64,000 bases of DNA from Alphaproteobacteria bacterium (lineage in GTDB: Bacteria; Pseudomonadota; Alphaproteobacteria; Caulobacterales; Aquidulcibacteraceae): the NCBI GenBank assembly GCA_016124655.1, contig WGNI01000011.1, positions 128,196-192,195 on the forward strand. Reading direction: 5' to 3'. Positions 27,022 to 35,606 of the stretch are shown here, one piece after another (the first letter of the stretch is position 1; each line of letters starts with the position of its first letter). A model generated the notes under the pieces. It had not been told where the DNA came from and ran no database searches. It worked only from the letters and a program-made list of their open reading frames with translations. A program made the position numbers and the translations under genes.

Positions 27022-27624
27022 TCAGCGCGCCAGGCGTTGCGCGATCTCCGTCACGTGTCGGCCCTGGAACCGCGCGCCATCCAATTCATTCGCGCTGGGC
27101 TGACGTGACCCATCGCTGCCGGCGATCGTGCTTGCGCCATAGGGCGTGCCGCCGCTGATCTCGCCCATGTGGGCATTGCCTTCGAACGTGTAGGGCAGGC
27201 CTACGACGACCATGCCGTGATGCAGGAGCGTGGTGTGAAAGGACAGGATGGTCGATTCCTGGCCGCCATGTTGGCTCGCCGTGGACGTGAACACGCTCCC
27301 GACCTTGCCCACCAGCGCGCGAGAATACCAGAGCCCACCGGTCTGATCGAGAAAGTTGCGCATCTGCGCGGACATGTTTCCAAACCGCGTCGGCGTTCCG
27401 AAGATGATCGCGTCGTAATTGCCGAGCTCGCCTGGATCCGCGAGAGGAGCGGCTTGGTCGAGCTTGACGCCGGCCTTCGCCGCAACCTCATCAGGAACCA
27501 GTTCCGGCACACGCTTGACCGTCACCTGCGCGCCTGAGACGCTGGCGGCGCCATCGGCGACGGCGCGCGCCATCTGCTCAACATGCCCATAGCTTGAATA
27601 ATAAAGCACGAGCACTTTGACCAC
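27022..27624 (-). CDS. wrbA: NAD(P)H:quinone oxidoreductase, WrbA type
   Basis: A 200-residue flavodoxin-like FMN enzyme that reduces quinones by two electrons. The phosphate loop [22 protein letters not shown], the [28 protein letters not shown] block and [20 protein letters not shown] are diagnostic of WrbA. I place the start at GTG 27624, which has GAGGAG 7 bases upstream and gives the canonical N-terminus. An in-frame ATG at 27696 would add 24 mostly basic and acidic residues ([13 protein letters not shown]). It likely keeps quinones made during aromatic breakdown in the reduced state. Downstream of the receptor gene. Confidence 0.92.
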   Translation of the reverse strand: MVKVLVLYYSSYGHVEQMARAVADGAASVSGAQVTVKRVPELVPDEVAAKAGVKLDQAAPLADPGELGNYDAIIFGTPTRFGNMSAQMRNFLDQTGGLWYSRALVGKVGSVFTSTASQHGGQESTILSFHTTLLHHGMVVVGLPYTFEGNAHMGEISGGTPYGASTIAGSDGSRQPSANELDGARFQGRHVTEIAQRLAR

Positions 27625-27696
27625 GTTGGTCTCCTCTTCCGCTTCGGCGCGCTCAGCGCCGGGCTTAGCCTTCTTCTTGCGCCGGAACGGCCACAT

Positions 27697-29961
27697 CTAG
27701 AACCGCCGCGTGAGTTGGATCCCCCAGCGTGCGGGTTGCGCCTTGAACAGGAAGCCGCCCGGCGAATACTCGCTGTTGTATTCCTCGTCGAACAGGTTCT
27801 TCGACCACGCAACCAACGACCAGGCTTCGTTTTGCACGCCAATGCGCGCATCGACCAAGTCCACCGGATCGCGCTCTTTCGGTTCAGCCTCCAGGAAATT
27901 GTTGGCGGAGGCCGGATTGCGGAACGGCACCGTGAACACCGTTTCGCCAATGCGGTTATAGTCTACGCGCAGGAAGCCTTCGAGCCCGCTATCGTTCAGC
28001 GGCAGCGTGTACTGGAAGCCCGCATTGAACGTGTAGTCTGACACCAGCGGCGCCTTTGCGCCGACCGCCAGCGGATCGGCGAACTCCGTGATCTCGCTGT
28101 CGGTGATGCCGAGACCGGCATTGAACATGAGATTGTCGGTGAGCCGCGCGTTCAGCTCCAGGTCGAGACCCTGCAGCTCGATCTCGTCGATATTGCCGAG
28201 GTTCTGCGTGGAGTTCGACGCGATGAAGATGAAGTAATAGCTGCCTTGCGACGTCGTGTGATAGGCGCTGCCGTTGAACAGAACGCGGCCGTCCCACAGC
28301 GTGCTCTTGAAGCCCAGTTCGAACGTGTCCGCGGTTTCCTGGTCGAACAGATCGCCCACGCCGAACAGACCGCTCGCGGCCGCAGCCGTCGAAACGCCGG
28401 TCTGATTGAAGCCGCCGCTGCGGAAGCCGCGGCTGTAGCTGCCGAACAGGTTGAGATCGTCGTTCGCCGCGTAGCGCAAGATCACCTGCGGCTGCCAATC
28501 GTCCCACGTCTCTTCGCGCACTTGCCCTTGCGTGCCCGCGATGCCGCCGGCCGTCAGATAGAATTGCGGCGTCTCGGTCGTGTTTTCGCGACGGTCGCGG
28601 TCGTAGCGCAGATTCACCGACAGCTCGAGGTCTTCGGTGAGATTGGTCGACGTGGCGACATAGCCTGCCCAGGCGAATTGCTCCTGGGAATCCGCAAGGA
28701 ATGAAATCTGCGCGTGCGGCACGAACCCGCCCGGCGCGAAGCAATAAACCGGGAACGGTTCACGATAGAGCGGAATGACGCCGTCATCGGCGACGTCGCA
28801 CATGTTTCCGGTCGAGATGTAGCGGTCCGTGCTGAACAGCTGCGCGCCGGCGATCCAGCGGATGCGGCTGCTTTCCGGCGACGTGAAGCGGAACTCCTGC
28901 GTAAAGGTCTGCACGTCGAGGAATTGGCTTTGATTGAAATCGAACGGCGGCGCCAGGCGTGATTGCCCGAACGGGTCGAACGCGTAGCCGTCGCCGGTCA
29001 GGATTTCCTGCACTGAGTTGAAGCCCGTGATCGAGGTGAACGTGCCCGCATCGAAATCCCAGGTCAGCTTCAGCGCGGCGTCATAGATTTCGCGCTCGTT
29101 CTTGCCGGAATTGTTCAGATTGATCGGCTGATCCGTGAAGTTCGGATCGTTGAAGTTCGGGTTCGGCACGCCGCCCGCGAAAAAGTCCGGAATGACATAA
29201 TACAGCGCGCGCGTATCCATGAAGTCGGTCGACAGCCGCAGATCGGCGCTGAAATTGGGCGTCGGTTCATAGAGAAACGACAGCCGCACATTGAACGCCT
29301 CGACCGGATCGACATCGCGCTCCGCCGAAGCATCCGTCGTATTGGCGTTTTCAAGGTGGCCTTCCGTGTCGAAATAGGACACCGCCGCGCGGAAGCCCAA
29401 GCCTTCCGCGATCGGGCCGCCGATCACGCCTTGCGTCTCCCAGCCTGGACCGGATTCGTAGCCGACCATCACGCGGCCTTCATACGTATCGGTCGGCTTC
29501 TTCGTCGTGATGAGAATGGCGCCGCCGATGGCGTTGCGGCCGTAAAGCGCACCTTGCGGACCCTTCACCACTTCGATCTGCGCGATGTCGGTGAGTTCGG
29601 AGTTGAATTGCGCCGGTTGCGTCATCGGCACGCCGTCCACCACGATCGCCGCGGAGGGTTCGCTGTTACGCGCCTGGGTGATGCCGCGAATGACGAGGAA
29701 GCTGGTGCCCGCGTTTTGCGCCTCGACGAACGTCACGTTCGGAACCTGCGCGATGAAGTCAGCGGGCCGTTCGATGCCGCGCGCTTCAATCGCAGCGGCG
29801 TTGAACACCGTCACTTGCCCGGGAACATCTTGCAACGCTTCCGAGCGTTGGCGCGCGGTGACGATGATTTCGTCAGAATCGGCGGACTGCGCGTAAGCGG
29901 GCGCCGCCATCAAGGCCATGGCCGACGCGCCGAAGAGCGCAAAAAACGGCTTCGATTTCAT
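27697..29961 (-). CDS. TonB-dependent outer membrane receptor
   Basis: A 754-residue outer-membrane transporter driven by TonB. A Sec signal peptide (FFALFGASAMALMAAPAYAQS) is followed by a TonB box (DEIIVTARQRSEALQDVP). A plug domain ends near residue 150 (NVTFVEAQNAGTSFLVIRG; GALYGRNAIGGAILITTKKP), then a long 22-strand barrel ends in Phe (WGIQLTRRF). The subgroup is the iron-independent type common in Sphingomonas/Caulobacter for bulky organic substrates. An in-frame ATG at 29982 is possible, but the signal peptide starts at 29961. The promoter region carries a twin-dyad site (30057), linking uptake to the adjacent IclR protein. Confidence 0.94.
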   Translation of the reverse strand: MKSKPFFALFGASAMALMAAPAYAQSADSDEIIVTARQRSEALQDVPGQVTVFNAAAIEARGIERPADFIAQVPNVTFVEAQNAGTSFLVIRGITQARNSEPSAAIVVDGVPMTQPAQFNSELTDIAQIEVVKGPQGALYGRNAIGGAILITTKKPTDTYEGRVMVGYESGPGWETQGVIGGPIAEGLGFRAAVSYFDTEGHLENANTTDASAERDVDPVEAFNVRLSFLYEPTPNFSADLRLSTDFMDTRALYYVIPDFFAGGVPNPNFNDPNFTDQPINLNNSGKNEREIYDAALKLTWDFDAGTFTSITGFNSVQEILTGDGYAFDPFGQSRLAPPFDFNQSQFLDVQTFTQEFRFTSPESSRIRWIAGAQLFSTDRYISTGNMCDVADDGVIPLYREPFPVYCFAPGGFVPHAQISFLADSQEQFAWAGYVATSTNLTEDLELSVNLRYDRDRRENTTETPQFYLTAGGIAGTQGQVREETWDDWQPQVILRYAANDDLNLFGSYSRGFRSGGFNQTGVSTAAAASGLFGVGDLFDQETADTFELGFKSTLWDGRVLFNGSAYHTTSQGSYYFIFIASNSTQNLGNIDEIELQGLDLELNARLTDNLMFNAGLGITDSEITEFADPLAVGAKAPLVSDYTFNAGFQYTLPLNDSGLEGFLRVDYNRIGETVFTVPFRNPASANNFLEAEPKERDPVDLVDARIGVQNEAWSLVAWSKNLFDEEYNSEYSPGGFLFKAQPARWGIQLTRRF

Positions 29962-30056
29962 CCCTGTCCCTCCCGTGGGCAAGCTTCGTGCGCGGTGCGC
30001 GCGGTCATGACCGAGCGCAAGCGCCCCACACTGCTCCTGAAACGCATGTAGATTAG

Positions 30057-30088
30057 TTCGACATACGAAGTCAAGTTCGATATGCGAA
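30057..30088. promoter_or_regulatory. Twin-dyad site, probable IclR operator (copy 1)
   Basis: Two dyads, TTCG-ACATA-CGAA (30057-30069) and TTCG-ATATG-CGAA (30076-30088), are separated by 6 bases (GTCAAG). The same geometry and most of the same bases recur at 32221. The site is in the gap between the IclR stop and the receptor start. Read on the minus strand, a TTGACT hexamer lies in its centre and TAATCTACAT sits a promoter distance downstream, so the site overlaps a likely receptor promoter. Confidence 0.75.
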
Positions 30089-30091
30089 AAA

Positions 30092-30910
30092 TTAACCGGT
30101 CAACGAGTGAATCAGATACGGGTGCGTTTGCAGCGCCGCCTGGACCTCCCGCGACGCCTGTTGCAGAAGCGGACCGCGCGTGCGGGTCAGCTCTTCGCGC
30201 GTCACCCGCGTCGTGCTGGTCGAGCAATTGATCGCGCAGGTGATCCGCCGCTCCGCATTGAAGACCGGCGCCGCCACCGACACGATCCCGTAATCGAGTT
30301 CGTCGAGCGCGGAGGCCAGTCCCTGATCCCGAACCTCTGACAGCGTCGCGCGTAATTCTTTCGGATTGGTGATCGTGCGCGGCGTCCAGGCTTTGAGATC
30401 GGCCTTCGCGAAGTACGCTTCCAGCGCCTCCGGCTCCTGAAACGCCAGAAGCACCTTGCCGAGCGAGGTCGCATGCGCGGGAAAACGCGTGCCGACGGTG
30501 GCGCTCAGCCGGATGTGCCGATTGGTGGAAACGTGCGCGACATAGAGCACGTCGGTGCCAGACAAGACCGCCATCGACGCGGAATCGCCGGTCTCATCGC
30601 GCAGCTTCTGCAACGCGGGCAGCGCCACGGCCTCCAAATTCATCGACGACATATACGCCCAGCCAAACCCGAGCACTTCCGGCCGCAACAGGAAGCGCCG
30701 CCCGCGCCGCGCCACATAGCCGAGGTGCACCAGCGTGTTCAGGCAGCGCCGCACGACGGCAGGGCTGAGCTTGGTGACCGCCGCCACCTCGCTCAGCTGC
30801 ATTTCCGGATGAGCGGCGTCGAAGGCGCGCAGCACCGTCAGCCCACGTTCGAGCGTGGACAGATATTCAGGATCCTTCTCGGCGGGTTGATGCCGATCTG
30901 GGTCGTCCAT
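30092..30910 (-). CDS. IclR-family transcriptional regulator (PcaR/PobR-like)
   Basis: A 272-residue regulator. The N-terminal winged helix reads LSTLERGLTVLRAFDAAHPEM.LSEVAAVTKLSPAVVRRCLNTLVHLGY, and the GAF-like effector domain follows (LPALQKLRDETGDSASMAVLSGTDVLYVAH; FPAHATSLGKVLLAF; GIVSVAAPVFN; AINCSTSTTR). This subgroup includes activators and repressors of protocatechuate and 4-hydroxybenzoate catabolism that sense aromatic or beta-keto acids. I use the ATG at 30910. It is the second gene after the CoA-transferase on the minus strand, and it sits between two copies of a twin-dyad site, its likely operators. Confidence 0.9.
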   Translation of the reverse strand: MDDPDRHQPAEKDPEYLSTLERGLTVLRAFDAAHPEMQLSEVAAVTKLSPAVVRRCLNTLVHLGYVARRGRRFLLRPEVLGFGWAYMSSMNLEAVALPALQKLRDETGDSASMAVLSGTDVLYVAHVSTNRHIRLSATVGTRFPAHATSLGKVLLAFQEPEALEAYFAKADLKAWTPRTITNPKELRATLSEVRDQGLASALDELDYGIVSVAAPVFNAERRITCAINCSTSTTRVTREELTRTRGPLLQQASREVQAALQTHPYLIHSLTG

Positions 30911-30980
30911 CCTCGCCTCAAGCCGGGACGCTTCCTCAGCCCGCCGCGGTGAGCGCAACGGCGCTGCGGAGCGCCGCGCG

Positions 30981-32129
30981 CTATTCAGCGGCTCTGATTT
31001 TGCGGGGCTCGTCAAGGATTTCGCCATTGTGTTCGCCAAGGGTCGGCGGCGCGGCTACCTCGAGCGCGCGTTCGCCGTCGAAGGAAATCGGGGAGCGGAT
31101 CGTGCGGAAGCGGCCCATTTCCGGGTGGCGCGTCTCCACCGACAAGTGCAGGTGTCGCGCCTGCGGGGAGTCCAGCACATCGCCCGGCGCCGCCACCTGA
31201 GCATGCGGCACTTCATGCTCTGTCAGCCGCTGCCGCCAGACATCCAACGGCGCAGCCGCAAACAGCGGCGCCAGGTGATCGCGCACCGCCTCATAATTGG
31301 CGATGCGCGCCTCACGGGATGAAAACTCGGGGCGCTTCAGCATGTCCGCCTCGCCGACCGCGTGCGCCAGATTCTCCCAGAACTTAGGCGGCGAAGACAT
31401 GTGCAACGCGATCGAGCGCCCGTCCTGGCACGCGAACACATAGGATTGCGACACGCGCGGCCGGCTGAACGGCCCCATCTCGTCATCCGCCGAAAGGAAA
31501 TGCGTGAAATCGTCGAGATTGAAATGGGACATGGCCTCGAACATCGAAGTCTCCACCAAGCGGCCCTTGCCGGTGTGGTGGCGCTCATTGAGCGCGCCGA
31601 GAATGCCGAGAGCTGCGTAGAATCCCGTTATGGCGTCGGCGATCGCGGGTCCGACAACGCGCGGATCGGCGGGATTCAACAGCAGCCGCAGAAATCCGCT
31701 CGCGGCCTGCGCCACCGTATCGAAGGCAGGCCGATCGCGGTCGGGCCCATCCGCGCCAAAGCCGGAAATGGAGCAATAGATCAGGCGCGGATTGAGCGTC
31801 TGCAGGCGCTTGGCGTCGACGCCAAGCTTGTCCGCCACGCCGGGTCGGAAGTTTTGAATGAACACGTCCGCGTCTGCGGCCAGCGCGTCAAGCGCCTTCA
31901 GATCCGCCGGGTCTTTTGTGTTCAGCGTGATCGAGCGCTTGTTGCGGTTGTAGGTCTGGAAATGGGGGCTGTAGAGCCCGCCCTTGAAGGCCCGGAAGGG
32001 ATCGCCGGTTTCAGGCTGCTCGACCTTGATCACGTTTGCGCCCATATCCGCCAGAAGCATGCCGGCGCAGGGGCCCGTGATGAACGTTCCCATCTCCAAC
32101 ACGGTGATGTCCTTGAGAACGGCGGCCAT
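30981..32129 (-). CDS. Class III CoA-transferase (CaiB/BaiF family)
   Basis: A 382-residue family III CoA-transferase that moves CoA between carboxylic acids. The ITVLEMGTFITGPCAGMLLADMGANVIKVE opening and the LIYCSISGFGADGPDRDRPAFDTVAQAASG and LGALNERHHTGKGRLVETSMFEAM segments are diagnostic. By my alignment the catalytic Asp of formyl-CoA transferase falls in MFEAM, where this protein has Glu, as do many relatives. It probably activates the catabolic substrate or an intermediate. ATG at 32129 with AGGAG upstream; divergent from the lyase gene with the twin-dyad operator between. Confidence 0.93.
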   Translation of the reverse strand: MAAVLKDITVLEMGTFITGPCAGMLLADMGANVIKVEQPETGDPFRAFKGGLYSPHFQTYNRNKRSITLNTKDPADLKALDALAADADVFIQNFRPGVADKLGVDAKRLQTLNPRLIYCSISGFGADGPDRDRPAFDTVAQAASGFLRLLLNPADPRVVGPAIADAITGFYAALGILGALNERHHTGKGRLVETSMFEAMSHFNLDDFTHFLSADDEMGPFSRPRVSQSYVFACQDGRSIALHMSSPPKFWENLAHAVGEADMLKRPEFSSREARIANYEAVRDHLAPLFAAAPLDVWRQRLTEHEVPHAQVAAPGDVLDSPQARHLHLSVETRHPEMGRFRTIRSPISFDGERALEVAAPPTLGEHNGEILDEPRKIRAAE

Positions 32130-32200
32130 ATCCTGCTCCTTAGGGCTCAAGCGCAGCGCGCAGGCCGTCGGAGGCGGCCCAAGGGCCGAATCCGCTTGCC

Positions 32201-32230
32201 TTGACAACCCCCATAAGAAATTCGCATAAC
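32201..32230 (+). promoter_or_regulatory. Probable sigma-70 promoter of the citryl-CoA-lyase-like gene
   Basis: TTGACA at 32201-32206 is a perfect -35. After 17-18 bases GCATAA/CATAAC at 32224-32230 is a fair -10. The -10 lies inside the first dyad of the twin-dyad site, so a bound regulator would block or reshape RNA polymerase binding. Confidence 0.55.
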
Positions 32231-32252
32231 GAAGACAACTTCGAAATTCGAA
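32221..32252. promoter_or_regulatory. Twin-dyad site, probable IclR operator (copy 2)
   Basis: TTCG-CATAA-CGAA (32221-32233) and TTCG-AAATT-CGAA (32240-32252) are separated by GACAAC. All four half-sites, the 5-base centres and the 6-base spacer have the same geometry as at 30057-30088. The site lies between the divergent CoA-transferase and lyase genes, so one regulator could control both. Confidence 0.75.
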
Positions 32253-32301
32253 AAACGCAGGCGATCGGGCAGCCGGCCCGCTCCGCCGTTTGGGGAGCGT
32301 C

Positions 32302-33090
32302 ATGCGGATTGGCAAGCAAGATCAGCCCTTTAGCGCGATTTGCACCTCCGATGCCGAACGCATCGTCGTGCGCGGCCGCGATCTCTGCGCGGATGTCATC
32401 GGCAAAATGGACTTCACGTCCTACTTTTGGCTCTTGGTCATGGGCAAGGACCCCACGCCCGACCAGAAATTCTTCGCCGACGCCGTGCTGGCCGCGATCG
32501 CTGAGCACGGATTGGTGCCGAGCGTCGTCGCCGCGCGCATGACCTACGCAGCAGCGCCGGAGGCGTTTCATGGCGCGGTGAGCGCGGGCTTGCTGGGCTG
32601 CGGCTCGGTCGTGCTTGGCAGCGCGGAGGTGTGCGGCCGCTTTTTGGCCGACTGCCTGGCCCAAGCCGAGGAAACCAAAGCACCGGCGGAGACTGTCGCA
32701 TTGAACGCGATCGCTGCGCTACGCGCGCAGAAAAAGGCCATCCCCGGGTACGGCCATCCCCAGCACAGCGGCGGCGATCCGCGGGCCAATCTCTTGCTGC
32801 GTCTCGCGGAAGAGCGCGGCGTGGTCGGTCCCCACATCAAGATGCTCTATGCCGTGCGCGATGCGCTGCCGCAGGCGCTCGGACGCGCCTTGCCGATCAA
32901 CGTCAATGGCGCGATCCCCGCCGTCATGCTCGACGTGGGCTTCCCCGTCGCCGCGCTGAAGGGCATCTCCTTGCTGGCGCGCACCGCGAGCCTCATTGCC
33001 CATCTCCAGGAAGAGACCGAACGCCCCATCGGCTTCATCATGTCGGGCACGGCCGCGGCGGCCATCGCCTATGATGGGCCGGAAGGCTAG
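32302..33090 (+). CDS. Citryl-CoA lyase-like protein (citrate synthase fold)
   Basis: A 262-residue short homologue of citrate synthase. FWLLVMGKDPTPDQ, PGYGHPQHSGGDPRANLLLRLAEE and SGTAAAAIAYDGPEG match the segments around the substrate His and CoA site. Full citrate synthases exceed 370 residues; short forms act as citryl-CoA lyases or as C-C bond lyases/synthases on other CoA esters. With the divergent CoA-transferase it could form a transfer-then-cleave pair. ATG at 32302 with GGGGAG upstream. It is followed after 41 bases by the second MetE-core protein. Confidence 0.82.
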   Translation: MRIGKQDQPFSAICTSDAERIVVRGRDLCADVIGKMDFTSYFWLLVMGKDPTPDQKFFADAVLAAIAEHGLVPSVVAARMTYAAAPEAFHGAVSAGLLGCGSVVLGSAEVCGRFLADCLAQAEETKAPAETVALNAIAALRAQKKAIPGYGHPQHSGGDPRANLLLRLAEERGVVGPHIKMLYAVRDALPQALGRALPINVNGAIPAVMLDVGFPVAALKGISLLARTASLIAHLQEETERPIGFIMSGTAAAAIAYDGPEG

Positions 33091-33131
33091 ATTGCGCCGC
33101 GCATTCCCGGAACGCGTCACGGAGGTCGTTC

Positions 33132-34151
33132 ATGCTGTTTCCGACATCGCTGGTCGGCTCGTATCCGCAGCCCGATTGGTTGATCGACCGCGAGAGCCTC
33201 TCCAAACGATTTCCCCCGCGCGTCCGCGCGCGCGAACTCTGGCGCGTCGCGCCCGATTGGCTCGATCAGGCGCAGGATGATGCAACGCTGCTGGCCATCC
33301 GCGATCAGGAGCGGGCCGGCCTCGACATCATCACCGATGGCGAAATGCGCCGCGAAAGCTATTCCAACCGATTCGCCAATGCGCTCGACGGCGTCGATCT
33401 CGACAATCCCGGCAGCGCGCTCGATCGCAGCGGCCATCCCAATCCCGTGCCGCGCGTGGTCGGGAAAATCCGCCGTCGTCATCCGGTCGAAACCCGCGAC
33501 GTCGAATTTCTGCGCGCCAGCACGGATCGCAAGATCAAGATCACGGTGCCGGGCCCCTTCACCATGGCGCAGCAGGCGCAGAATGACTTCTACGCCTCCG
33601 AACGAGAAATGGCGCTCGACTATGCCGCCGCTGTCAACGCCGAGATCAAGGACCTCTTCGCCGCCGGCGCGGATTTCGTGCAGATCGACGAGCCCTACAT
33701 GCAGGCGCGGCCGGATAAGGCGCGCGAGTACGGCCTTGAGGCCGTCAACGCGGCGTTGGAAGGCGTGAACGAAAACACCGCGCTGCACATCTGCTTCGGC
33801 TACGCGGCGATCATTCACGAACGCCCAGCCGGCTATTCCTTCCTGCCCGAGCTCGCCGGCGCGAGCGTCGCGCAGATTTCCATTGAAACCGCGCAATCCA
33901 ATCTCGACACGACCGTGTTGGAATCCCTGCGCGGCAAGACGATCATCTTAGGCGTGATCGATCTCTCCACCCACGACATCGAAACGCCGGAGATCGTGGC
34001 CGCGCGCATCGCGCGCGCCTTGCCCCATGTCGACGCAGACAAGGTGATCATCGCCCCGGATTGCGGCATGAAATATCTGCCGCGCCCGGTGGCCTACGGA
34101 AAGATGCAGGCGATGGCGCGCGGCGCAGCGCTTGCCCGCGCGCGCGTCTAG
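33132..34151 (+). CDS. MetE-core-type zinc-dependent alkyltransferase (second copy)
   Basis: 339 residues. It opens with FPTSLVGSYPQPDWLIDRE, the family start, and retains the zinc ligands as H-x-C in LHICFGYA, Glu in ISIETAQSN, and Cys in APDCGMKYL. The midsection PGPFTMAQQAQNDFY and FVQIDEPYMQARPD matches the UROD/MetE-like barrel. It is clearly diverged from the copy at 24409, so it is not a recent duplicate. It lacks the folate-binding N-terminal half of MetE. Co-transcribed with the citryl-CoA-lyase-like gene and thus probably under the IclR site. Its stop overlaps that of the convergent SnoaL-like gene. Confidence 0.82.
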   Translation: MLFPTSLVGSYPQPDWLIDRESLSKRFPPRVRARELWRVAPDWLDQAQDDATLLAIRDQERAGLDIITDGEMRRESYSNRFANALDGVDLDNPGSALDRSGHPNPVPRVVGKIRRRHPVETRDVEFLRASTDRKIKITVPGPFTMAQQAQNDFYASEREMALDYAAAVNAEIKDLFAAGADFVQIDEPYMQARPDKAREYGLEAVNAALEGVNENTALHICFGYAAIIHERPAGYSFLPELAGASVAQISIETAQSNLDTTVLESLRGKTIILGVIDLSTHDIETPEIVAARIARALPHVDADKVIIAPDCGMKYLPRPVAYGKMQAMARGAALARARV

Positions 34152-34684
34152 ACCAGAGGCTTGAGCGCGGCGAAGTGCGCGTAGGAGGGGTCCGCCTCTC
34201 CGCGCGCGCCGCGCACCAGGATCTCCTTCATCGGCCCGCTCTCCCATTGCGAGGTAGCCGGAGAAGTCGTGCTCCAATCATAGATCGCGTGGCGGTGCGT
34301 CATGCGCCAAACGCCGCCGCGGCGTTCGAACGTGTCGAGATAGCGGCCCGCCGCGATCATCTCCGTTTCGCCGCCGCCATTCGCGCCTGGCAGCGTGTGC
34401 TGCGCGCGAAAATAGCTTTCGCCGCGCGCATGATCGCCCTCGACCGAGATCAGAATATTCTGAACAGCGTGCTGCGTGCGGATCATGCCGTGCAGTGTCG
34501 GCATCACCCAGGCCGCGAAGTCCTTCGCCGTGCCCTTGAACACGCCGTGATCGTCGGTGGCGTCGTCATGGAAGCAGGACGCCAAGAGCGTTGCGTCGCA
34601 GCGATCGATCGCGCGCGCGACGCGGTAGACCAGCTCGATGCACGCCTGCTTGGCGAGCAATTCGGCGAGGGCGGCTTCGCTCAT
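34148..34684 (-). CDS. SnoaL-like/NTF2-fold protein A
   Basis: A 178-residue NTF2-like cone-fold protein. YRVARAIDRCDATLLASCFHDDATDDHG is the typical SnoaL_4 opening, with the DHG strand. GGRYLDTFERRGGVWRMTHRHAIYDW supplies the central sheet. Members act as isomerases, dehydratases or small subunits on polyketide-like, steroid or aromatic substrates. It shares its whole layout with the protein at 39008, including the C-terminal RGARG..DPSY. It is last in an operon with the NmrA-like and flavoprotein genes. Confidence 0.8.
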   Translation of the reverse strand: MSEAALAELLAKQACIELVYRVARAIDRCDATLLASCFHDDATDDHGVFKGTAKDFAAWVMPTLHGMIRTQHAVQNILISVEGDHARGESYFRAQHTLPGANGGGETEMIAAGRYLDTFERRGGVWRMTHRHAIYDWSTTSPATSQWESGPMKEILVRGARGEADPSYAHFAALKPLV

Positions 34685-34694
34685 CGGCTTGAAC

Positions 34695-35603
34695 CTAAAT
34701 GCGGGACCAGTCTTGGCCCATGGCCCAGACCAAAAGCGGCGTCGGCCGCACGGGAAGAACCTTCAGCGCAGGCCGCAGATCGATATCGACCGGGCTTTGC
34801 GGCTGCTCATTGTACCACTGGTAAAATTCCGCCATGCCCTCCCAGATCGAGCCTGGCGTGACCTCTTCTGAACCGGTTACGAGTTTCGCCACGCCGCGCG
34901 CGAACTCCTCAGGCTTCAGCGGCTGAAACCGGATCTTGCGTCCCGCCGCAATCGAAACGCGCTCCGCGGCTTCGTGACCGGTCAGCGCTTCCGGTCCGCC
35001 GACCGAGAAGCGGTGCGCCGTGGCGTGCGGGCTCATCAGCGCAGCGACCATGTAGGCCGCGACGTCTTCAATCGAGATGAAGCTGATCTTGAGATCGTCC
35101 GACGCAGGGTAAGGATAGATGTCGTGATTGACGATCGACGGCTTCACCCACGGCCGGATCATGTTGTCCATGAACACCGCCGAACGGATCACCGCGAACT
35201 CGAGCCCGCTCGCCTCCATCGACGCTTCGATATCGCGCCGTCCGTCATGCGCGGAGAGTCCGACATCGGTAGGCGCAATCACGCAGCTGGTGTTGAACAC
35301 GATCTTCTTCACGCCGGCGTCCTTCGCCGCGGCGCAAATGTTTTCGCCCATCATCGCCGCTTCGTCGCGATTGAACGTGAACGGCAGATTCATCGCGATC
35401 ATGTCGACGCCGCGGCTGGCCTCGTACAAGGACCCGCGATCGGAAAAACTCGCCGCCACCGGCGTAACGCTCGGGAACTCCGACTTTGGAAAGTGCGAAG
35501 GATCCCGCGTCGCCGCGCGCAACGTCAGGCCCGCGCCGAGCAGCCCGCGCATCAGCGGCAGGCCCTGATCGCCGGTTGCGCCATACACCAGAACGGTCGG
35601 CAT
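34695..35603 (-). CDS. NmrA-like NAD(P)-binding protein
   Basis: A 302-residue atypical extended SDR. The nucleotide loop is VLVYGATGDQGLPLMRGLLGAGL and the second strand ends with AATRDPSHF, an Arg arrangement that fits NADPH. VKKIVFNTSCVIAPTDVG stands where classical SDRs have the catalytic Ser, but no YxxxK follows, as in NmrA and azoreductase-like proteins. It may be a redox sensor or a reductase. It follows the flavoprotein gene after 3 bases and precedes the SnoaL-like gene by 10. Confidence 0.82.
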   Translation of the reverse strand: MPTVLVYGATGDQGLPLMRGLLGAGLTLRAATRDPSHFPKSEFPSVTPVAASFSDRGSLYEASRGVDMIAMNLPFTFNRDEAAMMGENICAAAKDAGVKKIVFNTSCVIAPTDVGLSAHDGRRDIEASMEASGLEFAVIRSAVFMDNMIRPWVKPSIVNHDIYPYPASDDLKISFISIEDVAAYMVAALMSPHATAHRFSVGGPEALTGHEAAERVSIAAGRKIRFQPLKPEEFARGVAKLVTGSEEVTPGSIWEGMAEFYQWYNEQPQSPVDIDLRPALKVLPVRPTPLLVWAMGQDWSRI

Positions 35604-35606
35604 GGT

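Noticed and set aside
27625-27696. 24-residue N-terminal extension of WrbA from ATG 27696
   Set aside because: The canonical start GTG 27624 has a strong GAGGAG site, and the extension is not part of the family.
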